From Ustulina deusta (taxonomy: Eukaryota > Ascomycota > Sordariomycetes > Xylariales > Xylariaceae), in assembly GCA_023159155.1 (NCBI GenBank), contig JAJNNX010000033.1:487111-551110 (forward strand): a stretch of DNA of 64,000 nt. Reading direction: 5' to 3'. Below the pieces are notes generated by a model. That model saw only the letters and a program-made list of their open reading frames with translations, ran no database searches and had not been told where the DNA came from. Shown piece by piece: positions 44,656 through 58,453 of this stretch (position 1 is the stretch's first letter; the number at the start of each line of letters is the position of its first letter). The translations under genes were made by a program, and so were the position numbers.

Positions 44656-47600
44656 TTAGTGTTCTCGGTAAAGCAACAAAAATCAATATTATTTAATGCT
44701 TTTCGGAGCGTAACTTGCGATCAAAAACTAATATTTCTAGCTAATATACCCAACATACAAAAACTAACCACTAATCGTACTAATTAGTTGTATTCTTTTT
44801 AATAAATCTTTATGCAAAGCTAGACTTTTAATATAATTTAATAATATAACATAAAAATAATAAAGAACTAACTATAATAAAAATTAAATAAATATAAAGC
44901 ATTAATAGAACTATTGTTTTTAAAACAACTAACTATAGAAATACTAATAATACTACACCGCTTTTATTAAATCTATAAAAAAAATACAAAACCTAACTAT
45001 AGTTTTATTAAAAAAGCTAATATATTTATTAAACTTAAATATATATAAGCTTTTAATAAAGAACTTATAAAAGCATTATACTAATTATATATGCTTATAT
45101 AGCAGTAAGAACTACAAAATATTAAACAAAAAAACATTATTAAACCTAAAAACTATTATTTTATTTCTAAAACATTTATTATTTTGTTACTTCTATATAC
45201 TAATAGTTCTAATTAGCAACCTAAAATAAATAACCCAAACGTTCTAAAATAACTGCAAAACTTTGGGCTTTTTCTAACAGGGTCTACCTTAAATATTCTA
45301 ATTATAAATATACTTACTTCTAATACTATACTAACTAATAATCAGACTAGTAAATACTAGCTAGCTAAGCTTTTAATATTTATATAATTAGCCCTTAGAA
45401 ACGCTATAGTTTTATATATTGTTAGTTTACCTATTTCTAATTCTATATCTTGCCCTTAGAACTAATTTAATAAAAAGAACGTAACTAAATAGTTTTGCGG
45501 AATAAAAAGACTTTTTAAGTTATATAAACTTCTATAAACCAAATAAATTAATCAGTTATTATACTAAACAAAAACTATAATTAAAAAAATATATAGTTCA
45601 ATATATTATTAGTTTTTGTACTAATTAGGATCAAACTATTACAAACTTAAAACAAAAATATAAAATAACTAATCCTAAACAAACCTAATTATAAAAAAAA
45701 TAACTTATTAAGTTCTTTTTAAATATTAAAACAACTCTTTAAAATTATATTTAATTTTTCCTTAAATATATAGCTTTAATTAATAAACTTAGCTAAAAAA
45801 TCCCTTTAATACCTAAAAAGTTTTACTTATATAACTTAATTAAATTAATCTTTTTTAATTACTTTAAAATATTTTTAACAAATATAAAATTACTAAAAAT
45901 AATTTATAACAAAAGAATATACTAATACTATAAATATTTTTAAACAATAAGCTAACTTAGAATCTTTTTTTTAGCTATAAATAATAATATTAAATTTTCT
46001 AAATAGTACTACTAGCCTAGAACTATTGCTAAACATATCTTTTTATTTTATTTAGCAAGCTATATAAGCATAACTATTCTAAGCTTTATTAGTTGCTTAA
46101 CTAATTTAGTTACTTATAACTACTCTTTTTATTATGCCCCTAATAGTCCATATATACACAAACCTAGTGATCAAATAATTAACAGCCAAAATAAAAAGCC
46201 TTTCTATCTATAATACTTAAATAACCGAAGCAATAACTAAAATAATATAGTTATTAATTAACTAGAATTAATACTATGCTTTTTTTAGTTAAACGTTCTA
46301 CTAGAAAATTAGCTAGCAAAACGGGCAGCAATACAAAAATAGCTAATTTAGAGCTTACACTACCTAAATATAACAATTAAACCTTTAGAATACAACTAAT
46401 CAGGCAACTAAAATAATTTTAAAAGCACTAGTAACAATCTATATAAATATTAGTCTTATAAAACTAAAGATTATATATAACAAAACTATAAATTAAAAAA
46501 AAAAACAAAAAACTTTAAAGCTTTATATAAAAAATATAATTTTAAAGCTTAGTATATTAGTTTACTATATATACTTTAGCATATTTGCTTGCTTATAATC
46601 AACCTAGATAAAATATTAAAAAAAAAAAATAGAAATAGATTTATACCCCTAGCTTTAATATAGATTTATTATAACTACTTTAATAAATATTTCCTAGCAG
46701 CTCTAGTAGCTTATAAAGCCTTACGTAAATTTAACTATATTTTAGAAAATCTAAATTTCGAAAATAAAACCTAATTATAAAACTTAAAACCTAGCAAAAC
46801 AAAAATATTTTAAACAACCTAACCTAACTACTTGTTTTAATACTTAAATAACTAACTATAACTAATTAGCCCAACCCTGGAATAAAATTCTAAACTAACT
46901 TAGTTTTTATAAAATAATAAAAAGTTTAATATTTTAGCTAAAAAAACTACTTAAAATTCCAATATAATAAATAGCAAAAATACTAAAATAGGCAAAAATT
47001 TATAGTACTAAAAACAATTAATCGAGTTACTTTTTTAAACAACCTATTAGCGCTTACAGTTCCGGACCCTATTGGCATATTTAATATACAAGCTTATATA
47101 AAAGCTATAATAGCAAAAAGAAAACGCTTAAATAAAAAAAACAATACTACGCTTAAAACCTATAATATTACTCAACCCTACAAAATAATTAGCGCTATAA
47201 TAAGTATAAGCACTAATTAGTAAGTACTTTTATCTGTTTTAGGAATAGAAAAACACCAAGTATTTTCTAACAAAATTAATGATTTGTTCAAAGCTAAAAT
47301 AGGGTTAATTTGGGAAAAACTACTAGATTTATTCCCTAATATATTAGAATTATTTGCAGCATAAGCTTTTAAAATAAAACAGATATTAAGCAAAAAAACA
47401 ATCAGATTAAATTAATTAAATAAACCTAAATTTAAAACAAATAATTAATAAATGCCGGATGCACCTACTTTAGAAATTAATAATACGTATATAACGCTAC
47501 AAAAATCTATAAAAAAAAGTCCATAAAACTTTTTAAACAAATATGCTCTTATAGAACATAAAAAATTATATAAAAGCTATACCTAAAGTTATAATAAAAA

Positions 47601-49039
47601 TTAAAAAATTACTAAAAAGCTTACTAATTATTGGACTTTTTAATACTAGCGTTTAATTATATATTCTAGTAAAAAGTTATATTAAAATAACTAATTTTTT
47701 ATAATTAATACTCAAATAACTTAGAATAAATATTTTACTAAACTAAAAGCACTCCTATAATTATACAAAAAAATTATTATTTAGCTAGTATAGATTGCTA
47801 GGAAGTATATATAAGCTATTCTTATATATATAGTTCTAAATAAAAAAACAGCTACTTTTTTGCTCCTAGGAATAAACTTTTTAAAAATTACAAACTATGT
47901 TCTTTATTTTAAGAATTTAGTTCTAATAGCTATATTTACTTTTGGTAATATGTACATTATTGCTTTTATAACCCTGCCTATTTAATTATACCCCTATAAC
48001 AAATTAGTAATTAGAGCTACAGAAAACTAATAACTATTTATACGTAAAAAGCCGCCATAAATAGCTATAATCAGTTTTTAATTAATATTTAAATCTTATT
48101 TTTATTATATACTACTAAAATAACTTTTAACTTAGTACTAAACCTAAATAATAAAATTACGTAAGAACATTTTTATAACGCTAATTAGCTAACTACAAAC
48201 TATATAAACCAAATACTAAAGCTAAACAACAATACTTTTTTTATAAATACTTTATTAAATAATAAATTTTTAACAATCTTTAGAACTATTATCTATAAAG
48301 CTATAAAAAAAGCAAAAAAAGCAAAAGTCTTAAAAGTTAAACAGATAGCGTTTCTTTTTTTTTTTTTTTTAATATTTATAATATATAAGCCTAAATCAAA
48401 AAAAATCTATCTAGTTAACAACGCAAAACATAATAGTTCTGTATTTCTAGGGTTAATTAACTAAAAAAAAAAAACTTTAGCAAAAATACATAATTAGCGC
48501 AAACTAGACAAAACATCCAAAAAGGGAAAAATTTATTTAAATATCTACCTATGTTTTGCTATACAACCCAAAAGAACTTAATTAACTAAAGAACGCTTCT
48601 AAAAAATCAAAAAAGCATAAAAACATTAAAACTTACTAATTAAAAAAAAGAGCTCCTAATTAAAGTGCTATATAGATATAAAATAGCTTTAACTTAGGAT
48701 TTTAGTAAAATTGGAAAAATACGTAATAAAATTGCACTACTATACAAAATCTAAACAATACTATATAAAGCTTAGCAAGCAAAAAGAATCTTTATTCTTG
48801 CATTACTACCAAAAAAAGTACTAAATATACTTAAAACCTAACTTATAAATAATATATTAAAAGAAAGATATAGTACATATTAAAACATATAGTTTGTAGT
48901 AAAAAAAAAAAATAGAAAGCTCAGACTAATTAACTCTACTACTAAACTAAACATAGTTATAATCTAAAATACTTTTCTACTAAAAAGCTATAACAAATTT
49001 ACTAAAAAATTTGCTATATATAAAATCTTATTAATAATT

Positions 49040-49500
49040 AATTTTTTTTCTAGATATAATCAAGTATTTCTGTTTTTTTTAGTCGAGCACTAACAGCTTT
49101 TTTTATACTACTTGGAATTCTATAAATAATAACACTTCCTTAAGGTATAACAAATTCGGTAGCTCACTTCTTTAAGGTAGTTAGCTAAATATTATATAAT
49201 ATTATACCTAGAAAATACAAACTATTTTTTAACAATATAAAAGTTAAAAGGCCTATTACTTGTTATAATAATTAGAAAGTTACTTCTAATATATAGCAAT
49301 TTATTTTTGAATATATCGAAAATATTAACGTAGTTTTTACTAAATTTTAAATTAGTAAGTACTACTACAAGCAATATTAAAAACAAATAGTATAAGCTAA
49401 TAGTAATACTAGTCGGATACTTTATAAAACTAATAGCTGCAAACCTATAAAAGCTAAATATTTAAAATTCTAGAATAAACAGCATATAACAATATTACAA
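49040..49500 (+). pseudogene. Reverse transcriptase remnant (Ty3/gypsy)
   Basis: Interrupted reading gives FSRYNQVFL (family SGYxQ block), TTCCTTAAGGTATAACAAAT (the LPQGY position), and later ISKIL and VSTTTS blocks in the order of fungal gypsy pol. In-frame TAA/TAG stand where Trp, Gln or Arg are expected, the mark of C-to-T mutation. Confidence 0.6.
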
Positions 49501-49700
49501 AAATAAGAGCTTTTTTAGAAATAAATAATTACTATTAAATATAGGTAAAAACATATGCTATAATAATACTTTTACTAACTATGCTTTTTTAACATAATAT
49601 TAGTTTGTTTAGAAAAATAATTAAAAATAAGCAATAATAATATTATAACAAGCTTTAATAACTACTTTTTGTCTAATTACTTTAAATTATAAAGCTAAAA

Positions 49701-51097
49701 AAATCTAGCTAAAATTAATACTTTAAAAAAAAGATAAAGCGTTATATTTTATTAACTAATTAAAAATAGAATATATCTATTAAATATAAGTTAGAAACTT
49801 AAAAAAAACTTAAATTAAATTATAACGCAATAAAAAAGGAGTACTTAAGGGTTATTAAAGCCCTTTGCTAATTATAAAACTACTTATATAGGATCAGATT
49901 CTACTTAAAAACAGATATAAAAATACTAATTGCCTAACTAAACAATAGATTTTTTATATTATTTGGCGCAATTCTAACCCGATAGGTTGTTTTTATTAAA
50001 ATGTTCGACTTTAAATTGTACTATATTTCTAAAAAAAAACATATAATAGTAGACAGACTATTATATAACTAGAAGAACTATTAAATAAGTTAAATAATTA
50101 ATAAGAAAAAAATATAAAAGATTTTATTAATTTTTAACTTTATATTATAATAGTTAAGCTAACAATTATTTTAAATACTAATGCTCCTTTTAAACTAAAG
50201 CAAAAATAATTAATATATTTATAAAAGCTAGTAATATATTTTACTATTAAAAGCTTGCTTAATCGCTTATAATAGTAATACAAAAAAAAATCTATAGAAA
50301 TTAAACTTTCTAATTTTTTATTTATAAAAATTGCTTTTAAAAAAAAACAAAACTACTATACTAGATCTAATATTATATTAATAACTTTAATAATTAAAAA
50401 TACTTTTTTTAAAAAACTATATATAACTAGAATATTAAAGCTAGAACTTTATATAATTATAGAATTGCTGCCAATACTACTAGATAAAACCTATATAAAA
50501 ATATTAAAAATGTTCTAAAAAGTTGTAAGCTATGCTAGCAAACATAGGACAGGCAATTTAGAAAAGAATACTACTATAATAAAGCTAGAAATATATTTAT
50601 AAGCTAAGTTTTTTAATATTTAATTTATACCTAACAATAATAGGTTTAAAGCATTGTTAAAACTAGATACAAAACATTAGCTTATTTTAAAGCAATACTA
50701 TTCTAATTAGCTAATTCTGAAGTATTGCTTAATTTATTAAGCAATATATTTTTTATTAGTATAGTATTTCTATTAAAATTAAATATAACAATAGTTCTAA
50801 AAACAAAAAAAAGTTATATAACTAAAGTATAACTTAGATTTATATAACCTATAGCGCAATATATTATTTTTTAAAACTAAGGACTTATTAAGTTAGGCTA
50901 AAAGCAATTATTAGTAGCTTTAAAAAGTAACTTAAAAATAAAAAAAAGCTAAACCAACAATTTAATAAAGTAATCTAAGCTAATAAAACTATTACTTATA
51001 CTATAGCTATGCATATATAATAGTTTATAACTAATACTAGTTTACTAATTAAAAATATTATTTTAATATAGCAGATTATTAATTAGTAAAATACAAA
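49701..51097. repeat. Tandem duplication of about 1.4 kb, copy 1 (RNase H region)
   Basis: Begins AAATCTAGCTAAAATTAATA and ends at AATTAGTAAAATAC. It contains the RNase H remnant (NYNAIKKEYLRVIKA-type block near 49833 and ATGTTCGACTTTAAATTG at 50001). The offset to copy 2 is 1397 bp. Differences are nearly all small indels. Confidence 0.85.
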
Positions 51098-52504
51098 AAT
51101 CTAGCTAAAAATTAATACTTTAAAAAAAGATAAAGCGTTATATTTTATTAACTAATTAAAAATAGAATATATCTATTAAATATAAGTTAGAAACTTAAAA
51201 AAAACTTAATTAAATTATAACGCAATAAAAAAGGAGTACTTAAGGGTTATTAAAGCCCTTTGCTAATATAAAACTACTTATATAGGATCAGATTCTACTT
51301 AAAACAGATATAAAAATACTAATTGCCTAACTAAACAATAGATTTTTTATATTATTTGGCGCAATTCTAACCCGATAGGTTGTTTTTATTAAAATGTTCG
51401 ACTTTTAAATTGTACTATATTTCTAAAAAAAAACATATAATAGTAGACAGACTATTATATAAACTAGAAGAACTATTAAATAAGTTAAAAATTAATAAGA
51501 AAAAAATATAAAAGATTTTATTAATTTTTAACTTTATATTATAATAGTTAAGCTAACATTATTTTTAAATACTAATGCTCCTTTTAAACTAAAGCAAAAA
51601 TAATTAATATATTTATAAAAGCTAGTAATATATTTTACTTAAAAGCTTGCTTAATCGCTTATAATAGTAATACAAAAAAAAATCTATAGAAATTAACTTT
51701 CTAATTTTTTATTTATAAAAATTGCTTTTAAAAAAAAACAAAACTACTATACTAGATCTAATATATATTAATAAACTTTAATAATTAAAAAATATTTTTT
51801 TTTAAAAAAAATATATATAAACTAGAATATTAAAGCTAGAAACTTTATATATTATAGAATTGCTGCCCATACTACTAGAAAAACCTATATAAAAATATTA
51901 AAAATGTTCTAAAAAGTTGTAAGCTATGCTAGCAAACATCGGACAGGCAATTTAGAAAAGAATACTACTATAATAAAGCTAGAAATATATTTATAAGCTA
52001 AGTTTTTAATATTTAATTTATACCTAACAATAATAGGTTTAAAGCAATTGTTAAAACTAGATACAAAACATTAGCTTATTTTAAAGCAATACTATTCTAA
52101 TTAGCTAATTCTGAAAGTATTGCTTAATTTATTAAGCAATATATTATTTATTAGTATAGTATTTCTATTAAAATTAAATATAACAATAGTTCTAAAAACA
52201 AAAAAAAAGTTATAATAAACTAAAAGTATAACTTAGATTTATAGTAACCTTATAGCGCAATATATTATTTTTAAAACTAAGGACTTATTAAGTTAGGCTA
52301 TAAAGCAATTATTAGTAGCTTTAAAAAAGTAACTTAAAAAATAAAAAAAAGCTAAACCAAACAATTTAATAACGTAATCTAAGCTAATAAAACTATTACT
52401 TAATACTATAGCTATAGCATATATAAATAGTTTTATAACTAATTACTAGTTTTACTAATTAAAAATATTATTTTAATATAGCAGATTATTAATTAGTAAA
52501 ATAC
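51098..52504. repeat. Tandem duplication of about 1.4 kb, copy 2
   Basis: Repeats 49701-51097 in the same orientation and abuts it directly. It ends at AATTAGTAAAATAC (about 52491-52504), after which CCTTAATTATATATC is unique. Confidence 0.85.
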
Positions 52505-55500
52505 CCTTAATTATATATCTTTTTCTAGTATACAAGGTATAGCAATTTAAAAAAAAAAAAAAAAATACTAGCTAAGGTCCAACATATTATTACTAAAAAA
52601 AGATGCCAAACTATAAAAATGGGCTAATTAGCAATATATTTATAAAGTTTGCCCTATAGCTTTAAAAAAAAAAGACCTTATTTTTATGTTTAACATTCTA
52701 TTAAATAACAATAAATTTTAAAGCGCCAAACTTTTATATAAGTATAAAAGGCCTATTTCTTATAGCATCCAAAAAAAAAAAAAAAAAATATAAAATAAAA
52801 GAGCTAAAAAGACATATAAAAGCAAAAATTTATATATTAAATAGCTTACAACTATTTGTTAAAAATAAAACTAGACACTAAGAACTAGTTAACTTTACTA
52901 CTAATAAATAGACAATAGGCTTACTAAAAAACAACTACTATAAAAAAAATATAAATATAGCTAAAATAGCCCCGATTAAAGCTATAATATAACTAGACAA
53001 GGGCTAAATAAGGCTTAGGATATAGCTAGATACAACTAGAATATAGCTTAAATAAGCTTAGATATATTCAAATATAACCTAAAATATAGCTGGATATAGC
53101 TAGAACATAGCTTAAATAAACTATAATATAGCTTAGATAAGCTAAAAATACTAAAATATAAACAAAATAGTTAAAAAAAATAAAAAATTATTAGCAATAA
53201 AGCTTTATTATATTAAATTAAGATCTTAATTAAAACAGGCTTAAAAACTAGGTATTTAAGCTTTAATAATTTATAATTAAAAAAAAAGTTTATTAATTAA
53301 CAAGCAATATTTTTTTAAAATTTAAAAACTAAAAAAATAAACATAACCAAAATCTATAAATTTAACACTATATACTACAATAATATTATTTTAATTAACT
53401 CAGATCTATTATAGAGTAATACTTGCTACTTATACTTTTGCCTTTTTTTATTGTTTCTACGCTACTTTTCCACCCTTAGAAACCTATTCTAAAACAGCAA
53501 CCTTACTACTGCCCTATAGGTAGATTAACTAGAAAATATATAAAATAGCATATAATAATCTTTATCTGATTAGCTTAAATTAAGAATTTTTTTAGGCTAT
53601 TCTGCTTATTTAAATTTTTATTTCTATTTTTTTGGGTTGCTACAATATATAAATAAACATACTTAATATTGCTTATATAATATTTGCAGTCCGGCTGGCT
53701 AACTAAATAAATATAATTGCTACAAACGCTAAACTATAAAAGATTTGTTAACTTATACCTAAAAAACAGCTATATTTTAAAATAACTGTTATTTTTAGAC
53801 TTTTAGAATTAACGGATATATAACTAGCAAAAAATAAGATTAGAAATCTTAGTTAATTAAATAACAAGTACTATTATTTGTACCGGGCAATTAAGCATTA
53901 TAAAAAGATATTTGCTAAATAGGCTACTATAGCATAGCTTAATATAAAAAAATATAAGTTTGCTAGCAGATATTATAACTACTTTGAATATAGCTTTATT
54001 ATTAAACACTATAAAAAATAAAAAATAAAAATTTTAGTATATATATCGACTAGTAGTACAGCTATTTAAAGCTTTAATAATAAAATAATAGAAAATTTAA
54101 TAATTACTATTAAATATTTCTATTAGCTATACGTAAAAGTCAGAAAAGAAATATAAAGCTTACTTGTTTATGCTAATTAAAAAAGCTATAATACTTATCT
54201 TAACTATGCTTAAAAGCTTTTCTTTAAATAATATATAGCTCTATTAGCTTACTAAAGTCCCTTAGTAATACTATATGTTTTAGGACTATAGCTCCAAAAG
54301 GGTATATGTTTAAAAAAAATATAACTAAAATTATTAAAGCTATACTAAATTTTAACCAGGAATATATAATACGCTGCAATTTAGCACTAAATAATAATAA
54401 AAACAGTATAGCAGTTGTCTTAGAAATATGACTTATATACTGATTAGCCTGATCAAAATATTTATTAGCTCTAGTATGCGCTATCTTGATTAGCATTTGA
54501 TTACTAAAACCTTTCTTATAACTTAGCTTTTTTTTGATTAATTATAATAAAAAATTAGGATTATATAAGCTAGCTTAAAACAAAAGATCTTTATAATCAA
54601 AAAAAAAAATAATCAAGCGTTAGGTTTGCTAGTAGTAAAGTGGCATAGCTAAAAATAATATATAAAATTTAATATATATAGCAGCAAGTTAGTTAGTATA
54701 AAAACTTTAGACGTACTTTAATTAGTAATACTTGTTTTTTTTTGGATTGCTTAAACTTTTGGATTAACCTGCGAAACAATTAGGGTTTAAAGCTCTGACT
54801 GCTTATTAGCGATTTAACCAAATATAAATATATTTATGTAATATTTAGCGTGGCTAATACAGAAATAATGATTATATAGCGGACAGGAATAACTAAAAAA
54901 AGCTAATATACGCTTTTTGCTTTAAAACAACTAATTACTAAATATTATAAAAAACAATAAAAAATAAAAATATATATTATAATATACTACACACAGACCA
55001 ATTACTATAGATTAAATAAGTAGAGTTAGGAGTGTAAAAGAATATAGATATAAATATAGTCTATATAAGAAAATAAATAGGCAAGTTAAAAAGAGATAGC
55101 TAACTTGCATAAAACTAATAAATATTACTTTTTATAAAGTAATATAGGTAGGGGAGCCCTAATTAGCACTTTCTTTTAATAATAACTTATATTAGGAAAG
55201 AACTAACAAGGTCCCTATAGGAAAGTAATATAAACCAACCAAACCTATATTAGTTTGGCAGACCTTATATTTAGCTCTTAACCACTTACTTTCCGGCTAA
55301 TATACTTTATACTACTAGTCCTTAGACCTTACCTATTAATATATAGACTATATATTTGTTATATTTTATTTATATTTTTGATTATTAATATATAGAACTA
55401 ATACTCTGCCCTAATATTAAAGCTATTATATGATTAGCCTATCCTAGTATTATTATTTCGAATTATTACACCTAAAATGTCCTAACTAACCTACCCAAAA

Positions 55501-58086
55501 TATCGCTAAAAAGATCTAAAAAATATATATGCTTTTTCTAATAATATTATTACTATTATACTATCCAAGCTAGTATAATATATATTGCTAAATGAACTAC
55601 TATATATAAGTTATTATAATAAAGAATTACTACCCTACTTTTACCAAAAATATAGGAATGCTTTATATAACTGCAAAACTTTTCTAGGCATTATAACTCA
55701 AGCTTTCTATGACTTGCTTAGACCTGGACTAATTAATATACTTTAAAAAGCATAACAATATTAGTAGCTGAATATATTAGAAGTTAGTGTACTAATTACT
55801 GTAGTAATCGGTTATTTCGAACTATAGGTAGTATTTAAAGGCATTTTTGCGTAGATATTCTTTTAGGCTTAAGACAGAAGCTTTAATAAGAACTATTTTA
55901 TTTCTTAATTCTTTAAAAAGCAGGATAGATTTACTAGTTTTGTAGTATTCGGAGCAATTAGAGCAACTAAAGCTAGGCATACTCCTAATTATTAGTTTAT
56001 TATAATTTATAATATTAAATAAAGAATACTATATATTATAAATTTTATTAATAATAGTACAATAATTAATGCCTACTAAGAAGTTTTTGTTACTTTTAAC
56101 TATGTTTAGGAATTATTATTTAATAGTTACCTGCTTAGACCTAAGCTTGCAGTATTAATCCCTAGCATCCAACAAAATAATAGCTAGCGCTATAATTATT
56201 TCTATAGAACTTATATATTTCTAGCTTTTTATAAGCCAAAGCTTTAGGAAAAAATAGTAAACATTACAGACAAAAAACCTTACAATCTAAACAAAAATAT
56301 ATAAAACAATTTGTTAAAATATTACAAAAACTATATTATAGTTTATACAAAAAAGCTAGTTCTAGATTTCCAGTTATAGACTTAATTAATTTAGCTGGCC
56401 TAGCTAATCCTTTAACAAAATCAATTAATTTTCTAACTAATTACTCTACCTACTAATTTCTAACCTATAAAACTCTACCTAAGGCATTACAAGTGCTTAT
56501 AAGATTTAATTACAAAAATATATAATTAGCACAACCCAAAATACAAAAATATTTTTTTACTATTGCAATATTTAGCAGCTAATAGAATTAGGATTCCTAT
56601 TAATACGCCCTTTTATAACAATTATTAACGCATAAATAACAAATTTTTTAAAAAACAACCAATCCCCTTCTCTATTTCTAAAAATATCTAAATAACTAAT
56701 AGTTTTAGTACCTAGATTATTAATACAATAATTAAACAAAAACAATATATCTAGGCTAATACTATAAATATTGGGGTACAACTTGCTATTTAGCTCTATA
56801 AGCTAAACATAAAAATAGCTTACAAACAATTATTTAAACTATTTAATTATCTTATTGCCTAATTTGCAAAACTTAACAAAAAAGTAGTTATAATTATATT
56901 AATCTTTAAAGTCAAATAAGTAATATTTAGTAAGCTTAGGCCTTTTAAAGCAGGTAACAACCAATTAAATCATTTTTTTATTATAATTATTAATAAACAA
57001 GAACAAACTACCTACTTTATTAATTCGGTCCCTAGGCAAAATAAAAAATACTAACAATTTATCTATAATTATTAAATATAAGCTTTTAAAAATATTATTA
57101 ATTAATAAACTTTAAAGCTACTTTCCGATATACTTTTTTTATTTCGTATATATAGCCTCCTTATATATACCTAAAATAATTAGTAAAGCTATAGTTTAGC
57201 ATATATTATTTATATAGTATTGCTTTTTAAATACTTAGGCATTTTTTTTAAAAATTTATAACCTAATAGCCAGAGGTTAATACCTAACAACCTAGTAGTA
57301 AACATTAAAGTTATAAAAGATTGCCTAAATATTATTAAAAAAATAGAATTGTATACTAAAATTACAATTACTAAAACAAAGCCTTTTTTTTAATTAATAC
57401 TACTTAAAACAAAAGAACAATCAGTAATTACTTTATTTTATAAAGCTGATTAATTAATAAATAATAATATAAACATACAAAATATATTTTACAAATCTTT
57501 TTTTTCAATCGAATCGGATTTTTTTATAATAAATATTTTTGCTTTTTAATCCACTTATAAAAAAACAATAGTTATTAGATCGCCCAAAAAGTTAACATAA
57601 AACTAATTAAGAAATACCCTAATAGCTATGCCTAAGTCTAAAGGACTTAGTTAAAAATATAAATATTCCAATATATTCGATTTTAGTAAGCAGCGCTAAC
57701 CCTTCTTTAGTAGCAAAAAAGTTTAAGCTATAATCTATAAAAAACTTGCTTGCTAATAAATTTTTTTTATATCCTAGAAAAATAATATATATAGCAATAT
57801 AAAAAGTTGTCCTATGCCAAATTTCCTTACCGGTTGGAAGTTCTAGGAAAAGTATGATTTATAAATGTGTACAGTTAATTAAACAAATGCTAAAAAACCT
57901 AAGGATTAAAAGGCTGCTCGAAGAGCGCTAAGTATATAAAAAGGACAAAAAGTTAAATTATTAGAAATAAATATAAAAATTAAGAAAGCTTAATAATAAG
58001 GATCCAAAAATGATAAATAATTAATTAGTTATAGTTTAGGTTAATTATTGTAGTCTAAAAATAAAAACCTAATAACTTAGGAAGTT
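52505..58086. other. Decayed repeat sequence, partly unclassified
   Basis: Somewhat less AT-saturated than the flanks. Long decayed coding-like stretches can be followed, for example plus strand about 55565-55900 (ELLPYFYQKYRNALYNCKTF, then GIITQAFYDLLRPGLINIL), but I recognise no family. GGATATAGCTAGA-type TATAGCT repeats lie at about 53020-53160. No intact gene is seen. Confidence 0.45.
54224..54496 (-). pseudogene. Short open frame, possible transposase remnant
   Basis: A 90-codon open frame in the AT block. A stretch with KYFDQANQ followed by TTAIL and AKLQRIIYSW faintly recalls the region of hAT transposases near their dimerisation part. The likeness is weak, the rest is Ile/Leu-rich as expected of AT-mutated DNA, and no flanking repeats were identified. 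It may equally be chance. Confidence 0.25.
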
Positions 58087-58453
58087 TGTAGTAGGGCTAG
58101 TGCATATATATAGGAGATAAGTCCTTAGTTATAAAATAGAACGTATTTTTAGAGACCTCGGAAATTACGGGATAAAAAGTATAAAAATTGCACGTTTTTA
58201 TTTAAAGCTATAGAAAATTTCTTTTTTACATAGGTACAAACAGACAGACAATTAATACAGAATATTAAATAGAAATTAGGGATTTATTTTTATTAATTGA
58301 TTATTGCGTTTTTATTCATATTTACATATTAGATCTTAACCTAATCCGTACAAAGATCCGCGAGTCGGAAGACATAGTCCGATACAGGAGGATTAGGTAG
58401 GTTTGGTTGGTTTTAGTGTACGACACGCCGATCAGGAGCCCTGCTCCATTTCA
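58087..58453 (+). repeat. Right LTR of plus-strand Ty3/gypsy element
   Basis: Begins TGTAGTAGGGCTAGTGCA and ends about CTCCATTTCA. It keeps more G and C than the left LTR in its second half (GATCCGCGAGTCGGAAGACA at about 58355). It differs from the left LTR mostly by C/T and G/A exchanges in both directions, as expected if each was mutated separately. Confidence 0.85.

Larger units (their letters stand above)
44656..58086 (+). mobile_element. Internal region of a degenerate Ty3/gypsy retroelement (with nested decayed sequence)
   Basis: Framed by the two LTRs. Plus-strand reading through stops gives, in order, reverse transcriptase remnants (about 49040-49500), then RNase H remnants (about 49800-50080, repeated 51195-51480 by a tandem duplication). 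From 44656 to about 49000 there is gag/protease-like decayed coding sequence with no firm motif. 13.4 kb is long for one gypsy interior even without the 1.4-kb duplication, so 52.5-58 kb probably holds other inserted repeats. Confidence 0.65.
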
